From Bradyrhizobium sp. BTAi1 (GTDB lineage Bacteria; Pseudomonadota; Alphaproteobacteria; Rhizobiales; Xanthobacteraceae): a stretch of 64,000 nucleotides of DNA. Both the position numbers and the translations under genes were made by a program. The DNA is taken from NCBI RefSeq assembly GCF_000015165.1, contig NC_009485.1:2024001-2088000 (forward strand), given 5' to 3'. The notes below the pieces were generated by a model that had not been told where the DNA came from, did not search any database, and saw only the letters and a program-made list of their open reading frames with translations. This document shows, one piece after another, positions 1 to 9,586 of this stretch. Numbering within the stretch: position 1 is the first letter of the stretch; each line of letters starts with the position of its first letter.

Positions 1-233
1 ACGGCCAATCGCAGAACCATCTCTTCAAGCTCGTGCATCGCGGCTACACCGGCCTGATCAATTCCGGCGATGGCGATCGCGGCGTGGCGGCCTGTCCCTA
101 CGACTTCTACGCCAAGTGGGTGGCCGATCCTGAAGGGACCCGCGAAATGGTCGAGTCGTTCACCCGGTCCACGGTCGGCACCGAGGAATGTCCGATCGAG
201 GGCATTCCCAACAAGAAGGTTGCCCACCGCTGA
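1..233 (+). CDS. Formamidase/acetamidase, C-terminal fragment
   Basis: Only the last 76 or so codons are inside the window; the frame is open from base 3 and stops at 231-233. The visible end contains CPYDFY and a [14 protein letters not shown] segment, which I recognise as the C-terminus of the FmdA/AmdA acetamidase-formamidase family. These enzymes hydrolyse formamide or short amides to ammonia and the acid. Its position just upstream of a urease operon in the same direction fits a shared role in releasing ammonia from small amides. The start and most of the catalytic part lie outside the window, so substrate preference cannot be judged. Confidence 0.7.
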   Translation, partial: GQSQNHLFKLVHRGYTGLINSGDGDRGVAACPYDFYAKWVADPEGTREMVESFTRSTVGTEECPIEGIPNKKVAHR

Positions 234-308
234 TCCGAATGCTGGCCGGCGGCGGGCCTTGCCGCCGCCGCGCCCCCTCTTGCCATCGAGTGAACGGAGG
301 CCTCTGCG

Positions 309-854
309 ATGCGACGTATCGAGCACGTGCTGGGGAGCAGGCTGGAGCCGGACATGTCCGAAGCGCTGCATCGTCTCGAACATCGGGGGGCAGTCGATAT
401 CGTCGCCGTGCCGGCGGCCGATCTCGCCCGCCGCCGGCTGTTGATCTCGACGCGCAGCGGCGAGGAACTCGCGATCGCGTTGCCTCGGACCGAGAAGTTG
501 TTTGATGGTGCCGTGCTGCTCCTGGAGCGCGACCGCGCGATCGTGGTGCGGGCTGCGACCGAACGATGGTTGCGGCTCGAGCCGCGCTCGATTTCGGATG
601 CCGTCGAACTCGGCTACCAGGTCGGAAACCTACACTGGCGTGTCAGATTCGGCGGCGAGGTGTTGCTGGTGGCCCTGGAGGGCCGGCCCGAGGACTACAC
701 CGCCCGGATCGAGAACCTGATCGCGGCGCGGCGGGTGGCCGTCACCGTGCTCGACGAGGAGGCCGTTGATTCACCGCCTTCCCACGAGGCCGCGCCGTCT
801 CACAGTCACGGTGCGAGCCATGATTCCCACCCTCATCACCACCGCGACCACTGA
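309..854 (+). CDS. ureE: Urease accessory protein UreE (nickel chaperone)
   Basis: Encodes 181 aa. UreE binds Ni(II) and hands it to the UreG-F-D-apourease complex in the cytoplasm. The GYQVGNLHW segment in the middle matches the conserved GxxxGNxHW region of UreE, and the C-terminus is a histidine-rich tail with nine His in the last 24 residues, the usual Ni-storage extension. A purine-rich GGAGG stretch lies about 8 nt before the ATG. It is the first gene of the urease set and is followed after 3 nt by ureF, so the two are probably cotranscribed. Confidence 0.95.
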   Translation: MRRIEHVLGSRLEPDMSEALHRLEHRGAVDIVAVPAADLARRRLLISTRSGEELAIALPRTEKLFDGAVLLLERDRAIVVRAATERWLRLEPRSISDAVELGYQVGNLHWRVRFGGEVLLVALEGRPEDYTARIENLIAARRVAVTVLDEEAVDSPPSHEAAPSHSHGASHDSHPHHHRDH

Positions 855-857
855 CCC

Positions 858-1529
858 ATGCTCCCGTTGTTGCGCGCGATCTGGCAGGCCGATGCGGCGT
901 TTCCAAGCGGTGCCTTTGCCTTCTCCTACGGCATCGAAGGAGCGCTGGCGTTGCGCCCCGACATGAGCCTGGGCGAGTTCGAACGTCTCTGCGCCGCGGT
1001 GCTGCAGCAGCGCTGGGCAAGCTATGATCGGATCGCGCTGCAACGGGCGTTTCGCGCCGGCAGGGATCTCGATGCGTTGGCCGCGGTGGATCGGGAGATC
1101 GAGGCCTCCACCATGATCGAGGCGCTGCGCGCCGGTTCGCGCCGCAATGGCGCGTCATTTCTGGCGGCGCATGCGCGGCTCGGACAGCCGCTTGCGCTCA
1201 AGCTGCGCGCGCAGGTGAAGGCCGGTGACTGCCTGGGGCATATCGCCGTGATGCAGGGCGCCATATGGGCGGCGCTGCAGCTCGATGAGCAGCACGCCGC
1301 CTTGTGCTCGGCCTACACGGTGGCGTCCGGCCTCATCACCGCGGCGGTGCGGCTCGGCGCCGTCGGCGCCCTGCAGGGGCAAAGCGTGCTGCAGGCGCTG
1401 CTGCCGCTGATCGATGCCCTGGTCGCAACTCCGCTCGACGACGACGCCGAGCTCGAAAGCTTCATCCCCATCCTCGACATTGCGGCCGCGCGCCATGTCC
1501 ACGCCGAATTGCGGCTGTTCGCCAATTGA
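858..1529 (+). CDS. ureF: Urease accessory protein UreF
   Basis: Encodes 223 aa. UreF is an all-helical protein that joins UreD and UreG on apourease and acts in GTPase-dependent nickel insertion. The N-terminus carries the family signature (WQADAAFPSGAFAFSYGIE, residues about 8-26), and the C-terminal half has the conserved LxxLLPLIDAL-type helix and a final segment listing several Asp/Glu before the HVHAELRLF end. Length is normal. It begins 3 nt after ureE and ends 12 nt before the ureAB fusion. Confidence 0.95.
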   Translation: MLPLLRAIWQADAAFPSGAFAFSYGIEGALALRPDMSLGEFERLCAAVLQQRWASYDRIALQRAFRAGRDLDALAAVDREIEASTMIEALRAGSRRNGASFLAAHARLGQPLALKLRAQVKAGDCLGHIAVMQGAIWAALQLDEQHAALCSAYTVASGLITAAVRLGAVGALQGQSVLQALLPLIDALVATPLDDDAELESFIPILDIAAARHVHAELRLFAN

Positions 1530-1541
1530 GAGTGAGATCGC

Positions 1542-2237
1542 ATGCTGCTGACGCCAACCGAACTCGAGCGCCTCACCATCTTCAACGCCGCCGAGCTGTC
1601 GCGCCGCCGCCGCGCCCGCGGGCTCAAGCTGAACTATCCGGAAGCGGTGGCCATCATCACCGACGAGATCCTCGAAGGCGCGCGCGACGGCCGCAGCGTC
1701 GCCGACCTGATCAGTCACGGCTCCACCATCCTGACCACCGATGACGTGCTGCCGGGCATCGCCGCGATGATGGACATCATCCAGGTCGAATGCGTCTTCC
1801 CGGACGGCACCAAGCTCGTGACCGTGCATGAGCCGATCCGGCCGGCTGCAGGTTCGGCTGCCGATCCCGAGCGCCCGGGCGAGATCAAGGCGCAGGCGGG
1901 CCAGCTTGCGCTCAATGCCGGCCGCCGCAGCATCACGCTCACCGCCGTCAACACCGGCGACCGGCCGATCCAGATCGGCTCGCACTTCCACTTCTTCGAG
2001 GTCAACAAGGCGCTCGAATTCGATCGTGCCGCCGCCTTCAACATGCGGCTCGACATTCCCGCCGGCACCGCGGTGCGCTTCGAGCCGGGCGCGTCCAAGC
2101 AGGTCTCGTTGGTGGAGTTCGGCGGCCGGCAGCATCTGTCCGGCCTCAACAATCTCACCGATGGCGCGGCTGCAGATCCTGCGGTGCGCAACGCCGCGCT
2201 GGCGCGCGCCAAGGCGCGCGGCTTCCGCGGCGCCTGA
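1542..2237 (+). CDS. ureAB: Urease fused gamma-beta subunit (UreA-UreB)
   Basis: Encodes 231 aa and covers two normally separate subunits. Residues 1 to about 100 ([13 protein letters not shown]..., ending in [14 protein letters not shown]) are the gamma subunit UreA. Residues about 113-231 (GEIKAQ..., with [18 protein letters not shown]) are the beta subunit UreB. The two are joined by a short Ala/Pro/Gly linker with no internal stop. Gamma-beta fusion is known from Helicobacter and some alphaproteobacteria. It pairs with the catalytic subunit encoded 21 nt downstream. Confidence 0.95.
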   Translation: MLLTPTELERLTIFNAAELSRRRRARGLKLNYPEAVAIITDEILEGARDGRSVADLISHGSTILTTDDVLPGIAAMMDIIQVECVFPDGTKLVTVHEPIRPAAGSAADPERPGEIKAQAGQLALNAGRRSITLTAVNTGDRPIQIGSHFHFFEVNKALEFDRAAAFNMRLDIPAGTAVRFEPGASKQVSLVEFGGRQHLSGLNNLTDGAAADPAVRNAALARAKARGFRGA

Positions 2238-2258
2238 CAGCTTCAAGGGAGACACCAC

Positions 2259-3968
2259 GTGGTGACGATCGACCGGCGTGACTACGCCGCACTCTACGGC
2301 CCGACCATCGGCGATGCGGTCCGGCTCGGCGACACCTCGCTGTTCGCCGTGGTCGAGAAGGACCACGCCGTCTATGGCGACGAATGTCTGCATGGCGGCG
2401 GCAAGACCTTGCGGGACGGCATCGGCATGGCCGGCCTCACCAGCGCGGAAGGCGCGCTGGATTTCCTGCTCTGCAACGTCACCGTGATCGATCCCGTCAT
2501 CGGCATCGTCAAGGGCGATCTCGGCATCCGCAACGGGCGCATCGTCGGCATCGGCAAGGCCGGCAATCCGGCGATCATGGACGGCGTCGATCCGCGCCTG
2601 ATCGTCTCGACCGGCACCACGGTGCGCGATTGCGAGGGACTGATCGCGACACCTGGCGCGATCGATGTCCACGTCCATTTCGACAGCGCCGGCCTGGTCG
2701 AGCACGCGCTGGCGAGCGGCATCACCACGATGATCGGCGGCTCGCTCGGCCCGATTACCGTGGGCATCGACTCCGGTGGTCCCTTCAACACCGGCAAGAT
2801 GCTGCAGGCGGCCGAAGCATGGCCGATGAATTTCGGCTTTCTCGGTCGCGGCAACTCGCATCGTGAGGCGCCGCTGATCGAGCAGCTGCAGACCGGTGTG
2901 ATGGGCCTCAAGCTGCACGAGGATTGGGGCACGATGCCGGCGGCGATCGACACCTGTCTCAGGGTGGCCGATGCACAGGATTTCCAGGTCCAGATCCACA
3001 CCGATACGCTGAACGAGTCCGGCTTCGTCGAGAACACGCTGGAGGCGATCGGCGGCCGCACCATCCATATGTATCACACCGAAGGCGCGGGCGGCGGCCA
3101 CGCGCCCGACATCATCCGCGTGGCCGGCGAGATGCATTGCCTGCCGTCCTCGACCAATCCGACCAATCCTTACACGGTCAACACCTTCGACGAGCATCTC
3201 GACATGACGATGGTGTGCCACCATCTCAATCCGGCGATTCCGGAGGACGTCGCTTTCGCCGAGAGCCGCATCCGCGCCCAGACCATTGCGGCCGAGGACG
3301 TGCTGCACGACATCGGCGCGATCTCGATGCTCGGCTCCGACAGCCAGGGCATGGGCCGCATCCACGAGGTGATCTGCCGGACCTGGCAGCTGGCGTCGAA
3401 GATGAAGGACCAGCGCGGCGCGTTGCCGGAAGACAGACCCGGCTTCGGCGACAATGCCCGCATCCGCCGCTACATTGCCAAGTACACGATCAATGCCGCT
3501 AAGACCTTCGGCATCGCCGATCACATCGGCTCGCTCGAGGACGGCAAGATCGCCGACATCGTGGTGTGGCGCCCGGCGTTTTTCGGCATCAAGCCGGAGC
3601 TCGTCATCAAGAGCGGCTTCATCGCCTGGGGCGCGATGGGCGACAGCGCGGCGTCGCTGATGACCTGCGAGCCGATGCTGCTGCGGCCGCAATGGGGCGC
3701 CTTCGGCCGCGCGCCAGCGGCATTGTCCGCCTGCTTCGTGCATCCGCTCGCGATCGCGCGCGGGCTGGCGGCCGAGCTCGGCCTGTCGAAGCAGCTCCTG
3801 CCCGTGAAGGGCACACGTGGGCTGACCAAGCGGGACATGGTGTGGAACGACACCTGTCCCACCATCCGGGTCGATCCCGAGACCTTCGACGTTTTCGTCA
3901 ATGGCGAGCTCGCAACCTGCGAGCCGGCCCGCGAGCTGCCGCTGGCGCGCCGCTATATGCTGAGGTGA
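2259..3968 (+). CDS. ureC: Urease catalytic alpha subunit UreC
   Basis: Encodes 569 aa, the nickel metalloenzyme that hydrolyses urea to ammonia and carbamate. Seen directly: HVHFD (His138, His140) for metal binding, GLKLHEDWG with the carbamylated lysine at about Lys218, and the mobile flap Cys320-His321 in VCHHLNP. The call starts at GTG 2259, with AAGGGA about 8 nt upstream; a second in-frame GTG follows directly at 2262. Length matches the family. It is cotranscribed with the accessory genes, with only 4 nt to ureG. Confidence 0.97.
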
Positions 3969-3972
3969 CATC

Positions 3973-4623
3973 ATGCTTCATGCGTTGAGGCAGGCCAAAG
4001 CGCAGGCGACGGCGACGGTGGCGGCGCGGGTCGGCATTGGCGGTCCGGTCGGCTCGGGCAAGACCGCGCTGATCGAGGCGCTGATTCCAGTGCTGCAGCG
4101 TCGCGGCGTCGACTTCGCCGTCGTCACCAACGATCTCGTCACCAAGGAGGATGCCGAGCGGCTGCGGCGGTCCGGACTGATCGATCCCGACAGGGTGTCG
4201 GCGGTCGAGGCGGGCGCCTGTCCGCACACGGTGATCCGCGAGGATCCGACGCTCAACATCGCCGCCGGCGATGAGCTCGAGGCGCGCTTTCCGGGTGTCG
4301 AGCTGATCCTGTTCGAATCCGGTGGCGACAATCTCGCTTCGACCTTCTCGCTCGATCTCGTCGACTGGTGGATCTTCGTCATCGATGTCGCCGGCGGCGA
4401 TGACATTCCGCGCAAGCGCGGGCCGGGTCTGCTGCGCTGTGATCTCCTGGTCGTCAACAAGATCGATCTCGCGCCGCATGTCGGCGTCGATCTCGATCGC
4501 ATGCTCGCCGACGCACGGCAGGTGCGCGGCGGCAAGCCGGTGATTGCTACCAACTTGAAGGCCGGCACTGGCGTGGAGGCGGTCGCCGATGCGATCTCCG
4601 CAGCTGTCCTGTTCCGCATCTGA
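3973..4623 (+). CDS. ureG: Urease accessory GTPase UreG
   Basis: Encodes 216 aa. UreG is the SIMIBI-class GTPase that drives nickel delivery to urease. The P-loop GPVGSGKT sits at residues 24-31, a [11 protein letters not shown] motif follows at about 57-67, and the guanine-specificity motif NKID is present near residue 161. The [11 protein letters not shown] segment carries the Cys-Pro-His metal motif. It overlaps the start of ureD by 35 nt. Confidence 0.96.
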
Positions 4624-5431
4624 GGGCCGCGCGGTCGAGGCCGCGCTGTCCGTCGAGCATGCTGGCGGCCGCAGCATGCTGCGCCGCCAGCATGTCGGCT
4701 ATCCGCTGCATGTCACGCGCGGATTCTATCTTGATGCCGCAAGGCCCGACCTGCTGACGCTCTACCTGCAATCGGCCTCCGGCGGGCTGTATGCCGGCGA
4801 TCGGATCGGGCTCGATCTGAGCGTCGCGCGCGGCGCGGCTTTTCACCTGACGACACAATCGGCGACTGTCGTTCGCGACGGCCGCGGCCGCGGCGCCGTG
4901 CAGCGCCTGGCAGTGAATGTCGAGGCCGGCGCATTCTGCGCCGTGACCTCCGATCCCTACGTGCTGTTTCCCGGCGCGGAGCTGGCCCTCGCAAGTGAAG
5001 CGACCGTCGCCGACGACGCGGTGCTCTGCATGGCGGACGGCTTTGCCGTGCATGATCCGCACGCGCGCGGCCGCAGCTTCACCGAGTTTTCCAGCCGCCT
5101 GCGGATCCGCCGCCCCGACGGCCGGCTCCTGCTGCAGGATGCCGGTCGCATCAGCGGCGAGGATCTGCAAGGCGCGCTGGGGCGGTTTGCGGCGGCGGCC
5201 AATCTCGTCCTCATTGCGCCGCCGGATCGGCTGCCGCCGGTCAAGGAACTCCAGCAGGCCGCCGATCGCTGCGGCGCGCTTGCCGGCGCCTCAGCGGCGC
5301 CGAACGAGTCCGGTCTCGTGCTGCGCGTCCTGGCTTCCGACGGAGGCACCTTGTCGTGCGCGATGGAGGCTGCATTCCATGTCGCCGCGGCGGGCGCGCT
5401 CGGTGTTGCGCTGGCGCGCCGGCGCAAATAG
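4589..5431 (+). CDS. ureD: Urease accessory protein UreD (UreH)
   Basis: Encodes 280 aa. UreD is the scaffold that binds apourease and recruits UreF and UreG. Family features visible are [19 protein letters not shown] near the N-terminus, the [12 protein letters not shown] turn, [13 protein letters not shown] in the centre and [17 protein letters not shown]. The ATG at 4589 lies inside the end of ureG, with GGAGG about 10 nt upstream, so translational coupling is likely. It is the last gene of the operon here, whereas ureD often comes first in other bacteria. It converges on the cbbO-like gene with only 2 nt between stops. Confidence 0.93.
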
Positions 5432-5433
5432 CC

Positions 5434-7752
5434 TCATCGTCGCGCCAGCCTGAAATACAGCTCCGACAGCCGCGCCGGCAGATCCTCGACACGGTGCACC
5501 AGCATGGTGTTGCGGCGGCCGAAGATGCGCGTTGCTGCCTCGACGCCGGCGCGTCCGAGCACGACACCATAAGCATCGATGCCCTGCGCATGCAGCCCAA
5601 TTGCGGCGCGGCGGGCATCCTCGATCAGGTCGAAGGGATCCGGGACGTCGATATCGGACGGTTCGCCGTCGGTCAGGACGATGAGCAGCTTGCGGCTGGT
5701 CGATGCCTTGCCGAGGACGCCACCAGCGTGACGCAGTGCGGTGCCGAGCCGGGTGGACAGACCCGCAGACAGGCCGGCGAGTCGCGCGCGGCAATCGCGG
5801 TCATAGGCCTCGCTGAAGCGCTTGATGCTGGTCATCCGCACATCGTCGCGCCCGTCCGAGGAGAAGGCGAGAAGACCAAAGGTGTCGCCGAGCTCCTCCA
5901 TCGCTTCAGCCAGCAGCGCGACCGCCAAGCGTTCGACATCGAGCACGGTGGCGCCGGACGCGAGACGGTCACGGGTGGATTCCGAGGTATCGATCAACAG
6001 CAGCGCCGACAGGTCGCGATGCAGCGCCTTGGCCGAGCGGAACACGCGCAGATCGGGCGTCTCGCCGCTGCGCAAGGCGATGCCGGCGTCGAGCATGGCA
6101 TCGAGATCGAGGTCGTGACCATCCTGCTGGCGCTTGAGCCTGACGGTGCGGCCGAGGCGCACGCTGCGCACCAGCCGCGCCACGCGGCCACGCAGCACGC
6201 TTGCCTGCTCCAGCGCCTGGTCGATGCTGCCGGCATCGCCCAGGCTGGCGGCAACCTCGCGCACGGTGGTCCAGTCGGCGCGCTCGATCGCATCGACGCG
6301 GTCCCATTCCGGATAGCGGGCGATGACTACGCCACGCTCGTCGGGCCCCGCCGGCCGCGCCTTGCCGGGCTCGGCGGCCGCGTTCGCGGCATCCTGTTCA
6401 CGTGGTGGGCCGTCGCTGCTCTCCTGCTGCTCCGGCCTGAGCGCCTCGATGAACAGCTCCAAGGTCTCTGCGGAAGACGTCGTGTCGTCGCCAAGGTCCC
6501 ATAGCCCCAGGCCGTCGTCGCGATACAGCGGCTCGACCACATAGGTCTTGGCGTTGAACTGCACCCGCATCTGGCCGAGATCATTGCCGAGCAGCATGCC
6601 GATCTCGCGGCTGATGGCGTGCTCGTCGAGCCGCGGCAGCGCCGCGGCAAACAGTGCGCGGCCCTTGCCGACGAAGCCGTCAGCGTCGACGTAGTCCGGG
6701 TCGAACAGCGCTCGCGCCAGCCGCGCCAGCAGCATCGGCGCAGTGGCGACACCGGTCGGAGTCGCGACATGATAGGGCGCCCATAGCCGCCGCAGCCCGG
6801 GCAGGCGGCGCATCGCCAGCGTCTCGACGCGGGCATCTTCGATCAGATTGACCAGCGCGACCTGGAGCGGTTTAAGCTGGCCGATGGCAAAGCGGGCACG
6901 TCCGAGCGCAAGATGCGCCTGAGCATGGGCGGCCGCGGCACGGAACAGCGCGCGCGCCGCATCGTCCTGCACACCACGATAGATCTCCGGCAGCCGGATG
7001 AGGGGGCCTGCGATCGCCGCGCGCCGCTGCGGTGTCTGTGCGCTCTCGTCGGTCGAAATGCTCCGCAGCAGTGGCACCTCGCCATAAAGCGCGGTGAGGA
7101 ACGCCTTCAGCTCGGTCTCCACGTCGCTGAACGTCACCGCACCGGGATCGCGGGCGACCATCCGTTGCGCCAGCTCATCCTGCAGCGAGAAGAAGGCAAG
7201 CCGTTTGCGTCGGTCACCGGCCGCGGTGCGCAACCCGGCGGCGACGAAACTCTCGAAGGCGGCGATCGTGCCCGGCCGCAGGATCTCGGCCATGTGGTGC
7301 GCGGTCGCTGCGAGTGACTCCGGGGCCTGTGTCGCCAGCTTTTCCATCGTGCGCCACCAGCGCGACAGAGCGGCGCCGGAGCCGAGCATGCGCCGCGCCG
7401 CGGACAGCGCCTTGAATGCGTCGGTCGCGGCCTGCGCGCCGGCGTGACGGCAGATCTCAGCGCCGGATCGCGCGGCGCCGAGCAGCGGTGCGATCTCCGT
7501 CGCGCCGTCGCTCGTGCTCGCGTCCCAATAGGCGATCAGGCAGGATGGTCCAGCATTGACATTGGCGAGATCGAGCACTGCGCCGGCCCAGGCGTCCATC
7601 TCGGCGGCATCGAATCGTTGCGACAAGATCTCCCACGTGGCGGTGAAGAGTGGCCGCAGCCTGTCGCGCTGGCGCATCCACAGATGCAACGTCCGGGTCG
7701 GCCCCTCCACACCGCTGACCAATTGCAGTTGCGCCGCGCTCACGGCAGGCAC
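5434..7752 (-). CDS. CbbO/NorD-type von Willebrand factor A protein
   Basis: Encodes 772 aa. The C-terminal region (about 575-772) is a VWA domain with a MIDAS motif DTSES at about residues 583-587. The long helical N-terminal region is of the kind found in CbbO and NorD. Such proteins work as the adaptor of a MoxR-class AAA ATPase that remodels an enzyme; known clients are Rubisco (CbbQO) and nitric oxide reductase (NorQD). Its stop lies next to the partner ATPase gene upstream on the same strand, which it overlaps by 13 nt. No Rubisco or Nor gene is in the window, so the client is unknown. The length is closer to CbbO than to NorD. Confidence 0.8.
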   Translation of the reverse strand: MPAVSAAQLQLVSGVEGPTRTLHLWMRQRDRLRPLFTATWEILSQRFDAAEMDAWAGAVLDLANVNAGPSCLIAYWDASTSDGATEIAPLLGAARSGAEICRHAGAQAATDAFKALSAARRMLGSGAALSRWWRTMEKLATQAPESLAATAHHMAEILRPGTIAAFESFVAAGLRTAAGDRRKRLAFFSLQDELAQRMVARDPGAVTFSDVETELKAFLTALYGEVPLLRSISTDESAQTPQRRAAIAGPLIRLPEIYRGVQDDAARALFRAAAAHAQAHLALGRARFAIGQLKPLQVALVNLIEDARVETLAMRRLPGLRRLWAPYHVATPTGVATAPMLLARLARALFDPDYVDADGFVGKGRALFAAALPRLDEHAISREIGMLLGNDLGQMRVQFNAKTYVVEPLYRDDGLGLWDLGDDTTSSAETLELFIEALRPEQQESSDGPPREQDAANAAAEPGKARPAGPDERGVVIARYPEWDRVDAIERADWTTVREVAASLGDAGSIDQALEQASVLRGRVARLVRSVRLGRTVRLKRQQDGHDLDLDAMLDAGIALRSGETPDLRVFRSAKALHRDLSALLLIDTSESTRDRLASGATVLDVERLAVALLAEAMEELGDTFGLLAFSSDGRDDVRMTSIKRFSEAYDRDCRARLAGLSAGLSTRLGTALRHAGGVLGKASTSRKLLIVLTDGEPSDIDVPDPFDLIEDARRAAIGLHAQGIDAYGVVLGRAGVEAATRIFGRRNTMLVHRVEDLPARLSELYFRLARR

Positions 7753-8540
7753 GCCTCGATCGCGTCCGACAGCGCGGCGCGGATGTCGGGATTGTCGGTG
7801 ATCGGCAGCACGATTCCGGACTGCACCGCGACCGGCAGCGGCAGCCCGGCGCGCACCATGCGGCCGGTGTGGATCAGCATCCGCGTCGAGGCACCTTCGT
7901 CGAGTCCGTGGCCCTGCAGGTTGCGCGAGCGCTCGGCGATGGTGACGAGCAGACGTGCGAGATCGGCATCGGCGCCGCTCTCGCGCGCCACGATCGCGCT
8001 CTCGGTGGCCGGCGGCGGATAGCCGAAATCGATGGCGATGAAGCGCTGCTTGGTCGATTCCTTGAGGTCCTTGACCGCGCTCTGATAGCCCGGATTGTAG
8101 GAGATCGTGAGCTGGAAATCCGAATGCGCCGGCACGATCTCGTTGTGCTTGTCGAGCGGCAGGATACGGCGGGCGTCGGTCAATGGATGGATCACGACGG
8201 TGGTGTCCTGCCGCGCCTCGACGATCTCGTCGAGATAGCAGATCGCGCCGTGCCGCACCGCGAGCGTCAGCGGACCATCGTGCCAGACGGTGCCGGAGGG
8301 CTCGAGAAGATAGCGGCCGGCGAGATCCGCCGCCGTCATGTCCTCATGCGCTGCGACCGTGATCAAAGGCTTTCCGAGCCGCCAGGCCATATGCTCGATG
8401 AAGCGCGTCTTGCCGCAGCCGGTCGGCCCTTTCAACATGATAGGCAGCCGCTCGTGATACGCGGCCAAGAAGGTCGCGATCTCCTGACCTTGCGGCTGGT
8501 AGTAAGGTTCCGTGGCGATGCGATAGGAGTCGAGGATCAT
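7740..8540 (-). CDS. CbbQ/NorQ-type MoxR AAA+ ATPase
   Basis: The chosen product is 266 aa. Walker A is GPTGCGKT at residues 38-45, Walker B is the ICYLDEI segment at about 106-112, and the SYNPGYQ motif follows. These are hallmarks of CbbQ/NorQ ATPases, ring-forming motors that work with a VWA partner. The frame is open upstream to 8699, but I chose ATG 8540 because MILDSYRIATEPYY matches the family N-terminus (a YRIxxEPYY-type start) and gives the usual length of about 267 aa. It is translationally coupled to the VWA gene. Confidence 0.85.
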   Translation of the reverse strand: MILDSYRIATEPYYQPQGQEIATFLAAYHERLPIMLKGPTGCGKTRFIEHMAWRLGKPLITVAAHEDMTAADLAGRYLLEPSGTVWHDGPLTLAVRHGAICYLDEIVEARQDTTVVIHPLTDARRILPLDKHNEIVPAHSDFQLTISYNPGYQSAVKDLKESTKQRFIAIDFGYPPPATESAIVARESGADADLARLLVTIAERSRNLQGHGLDEGASTRMLIHTGRMVRAGLPLPVAVQSGIVLPITDNPDIRAALSDAIEACLP

Positions 8541-8737
8541 GCTAATCTCCGCGTCCTTCGCGGAGACCGGCCAAGCACCGCCGTTCTCCGTGAAGGAGAT
8601 GTGGCGATCATTGCCGTGGGAACACGCTGCGACCTCGGAGCGTGCAGAAGGCAGCTGTGCTGCGAGACGGATTAGAAACGAAAACGAGAGGTCCGACAAG
8701 ACGAAATCAGGTGCGGCGGCGTCCTTGCCTGCATCAG

Positions 8738-9475
8738 TTACATGTAGCGAGCCACCATGGCCGCGATGTCCGGAGCGTGCTGCCGCAGGGCCTGCAGGCC
8801 GCGCTCTTCCATCGACATCGCATGGCCGGATCGGCGGCTGGCATGAGCGGAGACCGCTGGCTTGCTGCCCCCGCGCGTCTTCTGCGGGGCCTCATGACGC
8901 GCCGGCGGCGTCACCTTCGCGGTGGGCGTGGCGGCGATGGGGGTGGGCGCTAGCGGTGCAAGGTTCGGTACGACGGGCTGTGGCGGCTGCTTGGACGCGG
9001 GTTCGGTCGGTTTCGGCTCGTCGCGCTCCTGCATACGCTGGGCGGCGGCGACAACGGTTGACGCCTGAACCGGCTCTTCGGCAGCGGGCTTGACCGGAAG
9101 CGATGGCGGCACCGTCTCGATCGGCGCCGACGCCAGCACCGCGGCGACACTGGCATCGCGCTCTGCGGGTGCTGCGTCTTTTCCGACCGAAACCGGCCGC
9201 ACCGTCGTCGGCTGCGCGCCCGCCACGCTGTGCTGCTCAGCCGGCGACTGGTCGGTCGCCACGATCGACGGCGCTGTTTGAGCTGCGGCCGGGGGCACTG
9301 CGCCGGACTCCTGGGAGAGCCGGCGCTGGATCACGGCATCGCGGGCCTTGGTCGCGAATTCGGACTGGGCCTTGGCCAGCCAGTCCTGCGACGAGCGCGC
9401 CGGCTGCGCCCCCCAGGCCATCGCGGCGACCGCTGCGATGCTTGCGACGCTGCTCATCATCCAGATCTTGCTCAT
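8738..9475 (-). CDS. Ala/Pro-rich exported protein of unknown function
   Basis: Encodes 245 aa. The N-terminus has a Met-Ser-Lys start, a hydrophobic stretch (residues about 5-23) and AQPARS, consistent with a signal peptide or one membrane anchor. The rest is low complexity and rich in Ala, Pro, Val, Thr and Glu (about 80-200), with a basic, His/Arg-rich segment before a short conserved-looking end that contains MEERGLQALRQHAPDIAAMVARYM-type helices. I do not recognise a family. It sits between the AAA ATPase gene and the ferredoxin-cyclase gene on the same strand and may belong with them. Function unknown. Confidence 0.6.
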   Translation of the reverse strand: MSKIWMMSSVASIAAVAAMAWGAQPARSSQDWLAKAQSEFATKARDAVIQRRLSQESGAVPPAAAQTAPSIVATDQSPAEQHSVAGAQPTTVRPVSVGKDAAPAERDASVAAVLASAPIETVPPSLPVKPAAEEPVQASTVVAAAQRMQERDEPKPTEPASKQPPQPVVPNLAPLAPTPIAATPTAKVTPPARHEAPQKTRGGSKPAVSAHASRRSGHAMSMEERGLQALRQHAPDIAAMVARYM

Positions 9476-9586
9476 TCTGCATCTCCCGCTCAGCTGCCGG
9501 GAAGATCGTCCGGCTCTGCGGCGGTGACTGTGACATGGATCACGCGACGATCATCCGCGTGCGCGGCCCCTCCCGCCACCGATCGC

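Noticed and set aside
1155..3974. Leftward 939-codon open frame across the urease genes
   Set aside because: It is exactly antisense to ureF, ureAB and ureC. The translation is low in hydrophobic blocks and rich in Arg, His and Asp, as expected for the mirror of a GC-rich gene.
5434..8540. Assignment of the ATPase/VWA pair as the nitric oxide reductase activation genes norQ-norD
   Set aside because: No norCB genes are in the window and the VWA protein is longer than typical NorD; kept as a CbbQ/CbbO-type pair with unknown client.
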